Shown one piece after another: positions 57,253 to 64,000 of a stretch of 64,000 bases of DNA. Position numbers and translations under genes: made by a program. Position 1 is the first letter of the stretch; each line of letters begins with the position of its first letter. The notes beneath the pieces were generated by a model. It saw only the letters and a list, made by a program, of their open reading frames with translations. It was not told the DNA's origin and did not search any database. This DNA comes from Peribolospora baueri. Taxonomy: Eukaryota > Basidiomycota > Peribolosporomycetes > Peribolosporales > Peribolosporaceae. The stretch is from positions 17,501 through 81,500 of the forward strand of contig JAMDHS010000091.1 of the NCBI GenBank assembly GCA_029717555.1, written 5' to 3'.

Positions 57253-57279
57253 ATTTTCTTTTCTTTTCTTTTCTTTTCT
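57253..57279 (+). repeat. (ttttc)5 tract
   Basis: Five units directly after the stop codon of the membrane-protein gene, probably within its 3' UTR. Confidence 0.8.
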
Positions 57280-57766
57280 ATGTTCCGTTTCCGTTCTTCG
57301 TCGTCTTTCGCCCGCCGCTCAGGGACGTTTTCTTGGGACACTCTCCTTGGTTCTCTTTTTATTCCACCCCACCCCACCCCACGCTCGTCTTGGTCCGCTA
57401 AGGAACGCTGTCTCCGGCCCCCCATCATTTCAATGCGCTTGTCCCACTCCTTTCCTTTTGCGTCGCTCTCCTCTTTTCTTCCAACGGACACAACACCGTT
57501 CTCCGTCTGTCTTTTCTTTCCTGCTGGGCTTCGATCGGATCGCTTTCAATGCCTCTCTCCGTCGTCGGACACGTTCACATCTCTTTTCATCTCATCGCGT
57601 TCATTTCATCTCGTCTCGATCCCCCGCGACTTCACTTTGCATTTTTCCCTACCTCTGGTGCCGTCCATCCCATCACTTCCGTTTCCGCCCGTCTGTTTCG
57701 CTTTTTTCTCTCGCGCCTGGCGTTTTTGGTCTCTCTCCTCTTCCGTACGCCCGCACTGTCTGTCTG

Positions 57767-57830
57767 TTTGTCTGTCTGCCTGCCTGTTCGTTTGTCTGTC
57801 TGCCTGCCTGCCCGCTTGTCCGTCTGCCTG
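57767..57830 (+). repeat. imperfect tctg/cctg tetranucleotide repeat
   Basis: About fifteen imperfect tetranucleotide units (tctg, cctg, ttg variants) in the spacer before the B56 gene. Confidence 0.75.
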
Positions 57831-58110
57831 CTGCCAGCCTACCTATCTGCCAGCCTCCCTACCTACCTATCCACCCAACCAGCTACCTACTTTTTCTTAC
57901 CTGCCTACTGCATAACGCGAGGTACGTACGCGCATGCGTACGTACGCCGTGTCGACCCCGGTCGACGTGTCAAACAGCGCTGCCTGCTCTCCATTCATCT
58001 CCTCTCCTTTCCTTCCTTCCTTCGTCCGTTCGTTTGTCGGTGAAGAAATGAGGATTATTGGCTGGTGTATTGGATTTTTGGTTTTGGTTCGGCTTAGACC
58101 TCGTCTGTCC

Positions 58111-58134
58111 TGTTACTGTTACTGTTACTGTTAC
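58111..58134 (+). repeat. (tgttac)4 hexanucleotide repeat
   Basis: Four exact copies in the spacer, with no coding context. Confidence 0.85.
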
Positions 58135-59661
58135 TCTGCGTGTGTGTGTTTCCGAGCTTAGCCTGGCGCTGGTGCGTGTTTGGCGAGTGCGAGTGCGACG
58201 GGAATGCGAGTGCGGTGCAAGAGCGAGGGGATGGACGGGAGGGACTGCCGACGGAGTTGGTCACCATCACCGTCGGTCGGTCGGTACTTGGGTGCGAGGT
58301 GAGAAGGCCCGGCGGCAGGGGTCCGGTATACGTGCGCGTGCGTATTACGTGTGCGTTGCGTGTGCGTGCGTGTGCGTGTGCGTATTGCGTGTTGCCTGTG
58401 TGCGCGCAGCGCATCGACTTCCTTCTGGCCCGGCCAGCCAGGCACGGCCCGACCGCGGGGGGCAGGGAGGACAAGGACAAGGACAAGCGGAGGTGAAACG
58501 GATGAGAAGCCCGGCATTTCAAAAGCGCGAATTAAAAATAAGAATAAGGGGAGGGGTTTAGTAGAACGCCGACCGACGCACGCAGCACGCGGCGGCGGTC
58601 GGCGGGCGGCGGGCGGCATTTGTTTTTGTTTTGTAATTCAATTTGCCTTTTTGCTTTTCCTTTTTCGCTTTCCTTTTTTCTTTCTTTCGCCTGCGCTTTT
58701 CGTCGACGAGACGAGGGGGGGTCGCCGGTTTGCGCACTACAGACTACTACTACTGTATCTAGCTGCATCTTCTAGCCGCTGTAGTGTATCGCCGCCAGCG
58801 AGCACAGCCAGCAGGTCCCCGTCCGTCGGCGAGCGCCAGCCAGGCAGGCCACGCCGCTCCGTCCGTCTAACGCCTTTTCCTTCCCTCCGCCGACCGCTCA
58901 GACCGCCACGCCAGCCAACGCAACGCGACCCGCCCAGCCCGGCTTGTCCGTCCATCTTCCATCCGCCAAATCTCGACGCCCACCCACCACCCTCGTCTGA
59001 ACCCCTCGCCCGCCCGACCGCGATTGGAACGGGAGCGACTCGACTCGACTCCAGCCCGCCGGACCAAATCGCTCGCTGCCTGGCCGGACGCGTGCGTGCG
59101 TGCGTGTGTTCGTGTGTGTGCGTGCGTAGGAAAGACGTCTGAGACGACCGACGGACGCCCGGATCGCATTCGATTCTATTCGACTCGCATCCCATCTCAT
59201 CTCATCCACCGACGACGGGAGACCGACGACGACGGCGACGACAACAGCGACGGCGACAACGACAACGACGTCGACGTCCGACCGACCGACGCTCGAATCG
59301 ACTCGACTCGGGCTCGACTTGAATCCACTTCCAACTCGGCCGCTTGTCTCATCTCCATCCCCCACCGGCATCCATCGTCCATCGTCCATCGTCCATCCTT
59401 CCATCCTTCCTTCCTTCCTTCCTTCCATCTCATCCTCCATCCCCCATCTACCCTCCTTCCACTCCCTCCTCCCGTGACTTCCACCCCTCCTTCTTCCCTC
59501 CTCCCCTTCTCCCCTCCCTCTCCCGTCCGCCCTCCGCTCCCGCGCGCGCGCTTTCCGACCCTCGTCTCCCCGCCCCATCCACACCTCCGCCCTCCCTCCA
59601 TCCGCCTCGGCCTCGTCTCGGTCCAGCTCCCGCTGCCGCCCTTTTCGTCGATGTGGACAAG

Positions 59662-62600
59662 ATGAAGGGGCTCAAGAAGGCGATGGTCAGTCCTTTCTCC
59701 TTTCGTCTCTCATCACCACCACCACCACCTTGCGATCCGATGCGCCGCGCGCCTTTGCCTTTCCTCCCTCCCGCGCTCCTTCTCCATCCGCCTTGCCTCG
59801 CCGCCGTCGCTGCCTTCGCCTTCACTTACTCATCCTCCTTCCTCTTCCCCTCTTCCCCTTCCCCCGCGCGCCTGTCCATCGCCGCCCTCGACGCTTCTTC
59901 GCCTCCGCAACGACCACCGACACGCCCGCCCCATCCATTTCCATCTCTACCCCTCTCGTCTTGCTCCTTGTACTCTCTTTTCCTAGAACCTTTCGCGGAG
60001 CAAGAGCGACGCCAACGGCACATCGCGACACCAGGCCTCCGGCCCCGCCGTGCCGTCCAAGAACGGCTCCGCCTCCTCCGGCGGCGGTCTTCTCGGCACC
60101 ACCTTCAGAGGCGCCAACACGTCCAACCCTTCTCTCCGTGACGCCCCCGCCTCCAACAATCTTCCCTCCGCCAACATCGTCCGAGGCTCTTCCCCCGCCC
60201 AAACGCCTGCCTTTCTCTCTTCCTCCGCCTCCTCCTCCGCCTCTTCCTCGTCCTCCGCCACCTCCTCTTCCTTCCCCTCCGCCTCCAACAACGAACGAAG
60301 GCCCGCAGGCCTCCCCTCCGTCCTGCCCTCCGGCGCCAGCTCGGCCACCGGATCAGCACCGCCAACGTCCTCGCCACCGCTCGCCGACAAGGCATCTGTC
60401 GCGCCCCCCATCGTCGTCGTCTCCTCCGAGATGCCCGCCGACCCCCTTCCGCACCCTTCCGCCCACCCTCACCACCCCCTCCATCACCGTCCCCAGTCGC
60501 CCCCGCTCGGCGCCGCCGGCGCCGCTCCCACCCTCACCACCGGTCCCACCACTCCTGGCTACAACCCGGCCGTCGCTGGCACTGCCGCTGCCGCCGCCAC
60601 CGCTCCTGGAGCTGGTCTTGGACCTGGGGCGGCGACAGCAGGCGTGTCGGCCGCAGGGTCGGGGATCGGAGTGGGCCTCCCCTCGTCCGAGGGCCTGTCG
60701 AACCCGATGAGCAAATTCCGCAACACCCCCAAGGACATCCTTCCCGGTACGGCCAAGACGCCGCCGAGGAAGCAGAAGAGGAGCAGCTTGCATCAGTCGG
60801 AGAAGATTGAGCTGGAGAAGTTGCCCGGGTTCAATGGTGCGTTCCCCTTTTTCCTCTCTCTCGCCCCCGCCGTTCTTGCGCAGAGGAGGATGGAGTGCCA
60901 CTGCAGGATCGCTGACCTCCTCCCGCCCCGTTTGCCCCCACATCCCTTCGCAGAGGTCGTGCCAGCGGATCGTTCAGAGCTGTTCGTGCGCAAGCTTCGT
61001 CAATCATGCGTCGTCTTCGACTTTAACGACCCCAACGCCGATTTGCAGGGCAAACAGATCAAGGCGCAGACGTTGCACGAGATGCTCGAGTACATCAACT
61101 CGCAAAGGGGGGTCATCACTGATAACCTCTATCCCGAGGTCGTCCACATGGTGAGCGCCGTGCATGCGCAGCAGACCAGCTCCCGTGTCCCTCGACGGCT
61201 GCGAACGCTCACTGTTGCCCCCCCCTCGCTCCCACGCCCCTTCCAGTTCGCTGCCAACCTCTTCCGGTCCATTCCCCCGCAACAAAACCCGACGGGCGAC
61301 GCGTTCGACCCAGAGGAGGACGAGCCGGTGCTCGAGCTCGCCTGGCCTCACCTCCAGATCGTCTACGAGTTCTTCCTCCGCTTCGTCGAGAGCCCGGACT
61401 TTAACACCAACATGGCCAAAAAGTTTATCGACCAGCACTTTGTCCTGCAGGTGAGTGGACGTCAGACGCCCGAGTTGGGGTCGAGCGGCGCTGACCACCC
61501 TGTCGTCGTCCGCTGGCTTTGCAGCTGCTCGAATTGTTCGACAGCGAAGACCCGCGCGAGCGCGACTTCCTCAAGACGACGCTGCACCGCATCTACGGCA
61601 AGTTCCTCAACCTGCGCGCTTTTATCCGACGGTCGATCAACAACGTCTTCTTCCAGTTCATCTACGAGACCGAGAGGCACAACGGCATCGCAGAGCTGCT
61701 CGAGATCCTCGGATCGATCATCAACGGCTTCGCACTGCCGCTCAAGGAGGAGCACAAGACCTTCCTCACCCGCGTCCTCATTCCCCTCCACAAGGTCAAG
61801 AGCCTCGCCCTCTATCACCCGCAGCTGGCGTACTGTGTGGTGCAGTTCCTGGAGAAGGACTCGACGCTCACCGAAGAGGTCCTCCTCGGCCTCCTCCGGT
61901 ACTGGCCCAAGGTGAATAGCCCGAAGGAGGTCATGTTCCTCAACGAGGTCGAGGAGATCCTCGACGTCATCGAGCCGAGCGAGTTTGTCAAGATACAGGT
62001 GCCCCTCTTCCAACAGCTCCAGCGGTGCATCAACAGCCAGCACTTTCAGGTCGCCGAGCGGGCGCTGTATTTCTGGAACAACGAGTACATTGTCAACCTC
62101 ATTGGCGATAACGTCAACGTCATCCTGCCCATCGTTTTCACCTCACTGTATCAGAATTCCAAGAGTCATTGGAATCGGTGCGTCTCCTAGGCCAGGCGCG
62201 GCTTCATGCGTCGTAGCGACGGTGCGTTCATCGAGATCTAACCCGCCCAGTCTCTCTCCCTTTGTCTTCAGGACCATCCACGGCCTCGTATACAACGCTC
62301 TCAAGCTCTTCATGGAGATAAACCCTCAGCTTTTTGACCTGTGTTCCAACAACTATAAGCAGACTCGACAGCTGTGAGTGTGCGCTCTCCCCCCATGTTT
62401 TGTCCTCTCTTCTCCAGTCTGATCGTCCCTTGTCCTCTCTCTTCTCCCGTCCGCTCGTCCCTTGTCCTCTCTCTGCTCTCGTCCGCTCGTCCACTCGGCG
62501 CCGCAGGGAACGGCAAAAAGCGAAGGCGAGAGACGAGGCGTGGCAACGGATGCGCGAGTCCGCGCTGCGCAACAGCGAAGCCATCGGCGCCGAGGTGCCT

Positions 62601-63077
62601 GCGACGCTCAAGGCGGACCTCTCCGCGGAGCGCTCGTCTCCCACGTCGTCTGAACCTTCGGCCGGCAAGGGCGTCTCCGCGGACGGCATCGGCGGCTTGG
62701 TCCTCGGCGATGATCCGGCGGGCTCGCCGGGCGTGGAGGGCGGACTTGGGAGCTCCGGAGCGAGAGCGAGAGCGTCGGCGGCGGCGGCGGCGGTCGGAGA
62801 AGGCGACGACGGTGACCGGCACGAGGGCGAGGACGACTTGGAGGACATGGTGAGTTTCCCTCCGTCTTTCTTTCTTTCTTCCTCGTCCGCCGGCCGTTGA
62901 CCACCGTTGCGTCGCATCTGCCTGCCTTCCCGTCAGGCCCCATTCCCGGAGACGGCCCGTCAGAACGCGAACAACGCGGGCGGAGCGGGCGCACCGCATG
63001 TGAGACGCAAGAGCGTGATCCCGATGGATCCCAACGTCTTGCGCGAGCTCGAGAGACATCGAAGTCTGGACAAGTGA
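59662..63077 (+). CDS. RTS1: PP2A B56 (B'-type) regulatory subunit, Rts1-like
   Basis: B56 subunits target PP2A to substrates at kinetochores and in stress and cell-size control. Eight exons (59662-59685, 59987-60836, 60954-61150, 61247-61450, 61525-62177, 62272-62373, 62507-62849, 62937-63077) give 837 aa. It starts [17 protein letters not shown] disordered Ser/Ala/Pro extension of about 270 residues follows, as in Rts1. The HEAT-like B56 core reads [129 protein letters not shown] and [20 protein letters not shown]. The tail has [14 protein letters not shown], an acidic block and [20 protein letters not shown]. It ends at TGA 63075-63077, but AAG-TGA overlaps a donor-like AAgtgagt, so an extra exon is possible. 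Confidence 0.95.
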
Positions 63078-64000
63078 GTAGTCACCGGTCGTCGGTCGGA
63101 TCGTATCGTCGTCACCCACTTGTCCGTGCTCATCTCCACCTCGTCTTTCTCGAATCCTCAAGTAGCGTTCTGGATCGGCCGCCGCCATCAGAGGGTTGAG
63201 CCCGCGAGGCGAGATTTTGCCGGTCGAAGAAAAGACAATATCCTCCCTCTTTTCGCTTCCCTCCGCGCCCTCCCTGCCGTGCCGTCCTCTTCCTCTCGCC
63301 GCCGCCGCCGCCGTCGCCCTGCAGCCCCGTCAACAATTCGGTCACGACCGGCACACTCTTCCGCGCCCGACCGTCGTCGTCGTGGCGCGCCTCCTGCATA
63401 CGCCACTACCTCCCGGTACGGCGGCTGTCGGACGTCGTGACCGAACGCGCTTCGGCTCGGTTCGGCTCAGCTCGGCCTGGCGGCCCTGTATATTTCCAGG
63501 ATCGGTCGGTCGGTTCAGTTGTCCGGACTCGCGATGGAACAAAGGCCGTTCGTTGGCAGATAGGCGGCCTTCCCTCCCCTTTCGTCTTTTTTTCTTTTCA
63601 ACCTTTTTCGCCGGCTGCCTCCCTCTCCTTACTCCTTCTTCCCTCCCCTACGACTCTGTCTGCACTTTTTCGTCGTCTTCGATTCGCCTCGGATCGTCGC
63701 CTCCCCCCTTTTCATTTACTTTTCTTTTTTTTCTGGCTTGCCCCCTTTCCTTCGCAGGCCTTTCTTGCGCCTTTTTGGCTTTATCGTTCATCCCTTCCCT
63801 CCCGTCTCATTTCTCGCTCCCTTCTCGTCCCCTTCTCATCGCCGTCCGCGCCTCGTCCATGTCATTGTCACCGCGACTTTGACCTGTTCCCCGATCTACC
63901 CCGCCTCGGTCCGTTTCGTCTTTTTTTTTTTTTTTTTTTTTTTTTCTTTTTTTCTCCGAAACGTTCCTGTCCCATAGCCCCCCTTTTTTTTTTTTGCCTC
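63078..64000. other. 3' flank of the B56 gene to the window edge
   Basis: C/T-rich sequence with long T runs (about 25 T near 63921-63945, then near 63985-63995). If the B56 terminal intron is real, a further exon could begin near 63322 (after a ccctgcag acceptor-like site). Otherwise nothing was recognised. Confidence 0.45.

Larger units (their letters stand above)
57247..59661. other. long repeat-rich spacer upstream of the B56 gene
   Basis: About 2.4 kb. It has a (ttttc)5 tract at 57253-57279, TCTG/CCTG repeats at about 57767-57830, (tgttac)4 at 58111-58134, GT/CG-rich alternating sequence at about 58330-58410, and GAC/CCAT-type repeats at about 59215-59430. Long open frames on both strands are repeat translations. 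No supported gene. Confidence 0.5.

Noticed and set aside
57760-57840. Regular short repeats that might suggest a CRISPR-like array
   Set aside because: Tetranucleotide microsatellite with no spacers, in a eukaryotic genome.
59024-60710. Several long open frames before and over B56 exon 2
   Set aside because: Pro/Ser/Arg-rich translations of C/T repeats in alternative frames. The B56 frame with start at 59662 explains the coding part.

Overview
The window is a GC-rich, gene-dense piece of a fungal nuclear genome. Protein genes carry many short (about 45-150 nt) GT-AG introns, UTRs are pyrimidine-rich, and the gene content is eukaryotic (TFIID, eIF3, checkpoint clamp loader, kexin, importin, PP2A B56). 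The high intron density (up to 13 in one gene), an intact UreG urease chaperone and a Ty1/copia remnant suggest a basidiomycete, plausibly Pucciniomycotina (red-yeast-like). That placement is inference; no rRNA or other marker is present.

Layout. 0.1-1.9 kb (-): ureG. 2.3-4.2 kb: a decayed Ty1/copia element, gag-protease on + and an integrase scrap on -, facing each other. 4.5-7.0 kb (-): a broken protein-kinase gene without an N-lobe. 7.0-9.5 kb: repeat-rich spacer. 9.5-12.0 kb (-): PP2C phosphatase. 13.0-14.7 kb (+): eIF3i. 16.3-17.1 kb (-): mitochondrial ribosomal protein L4/uL29m, divergent from an Acinus-like SAP/RRM protein (17.4-19.3, +). 19.5-22.6 kb (+): RAD17. 23.1-27.3 kb (+): importin-7/8-type karyopherin. 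28.1-29.9 kb (+): aldo-keto reductase. 30.5-32.9 kb (+): TAF7. 33.2-39.7 kb (-): RING-containing SNF2 (Rad5/Rad16-like) ATPase with apparent lesions. 40.6-44.0 kb (-): kexin. 45.2-49.9 kb (-): a large TKL-type kinase with AT-hook and SAP-like segments. 50.9-53.1 kb (-): 2-isopropylmalate synthase. 55.1-57.2 kb (+): a one-pass membrane protein. 59.7-63.1 kb (+): PP2A B56 regulatory subunit.

Exon models were built by hand from open frames, splice consensus and family knowledge. For thirteen genes (ureG, PP2C, eIF3i, uL29m, Acinus, RAD17, importin, AKR, TAF7, kexin, TKL kinase, LEU4, B56) the exon lengths close in phase from start to stop. That makes the frame breaks in the 4.5-7.0 kb kinase and the SNF2 gene stand out as local events.

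The genes do not form a pathway cluster. They are mainly housekeeping loci with two divergent pairs (PP2C/eIF3i and uL29m/Acinus). The left 9 kb is the accessory, decaying part. The most unusual items are the chromatin-style TKL kinase, the lesions in the SNF2 gene, the inverted copia scraps, and a short membrane-helix reading frame hidden between the SNF2 gene and kexin.
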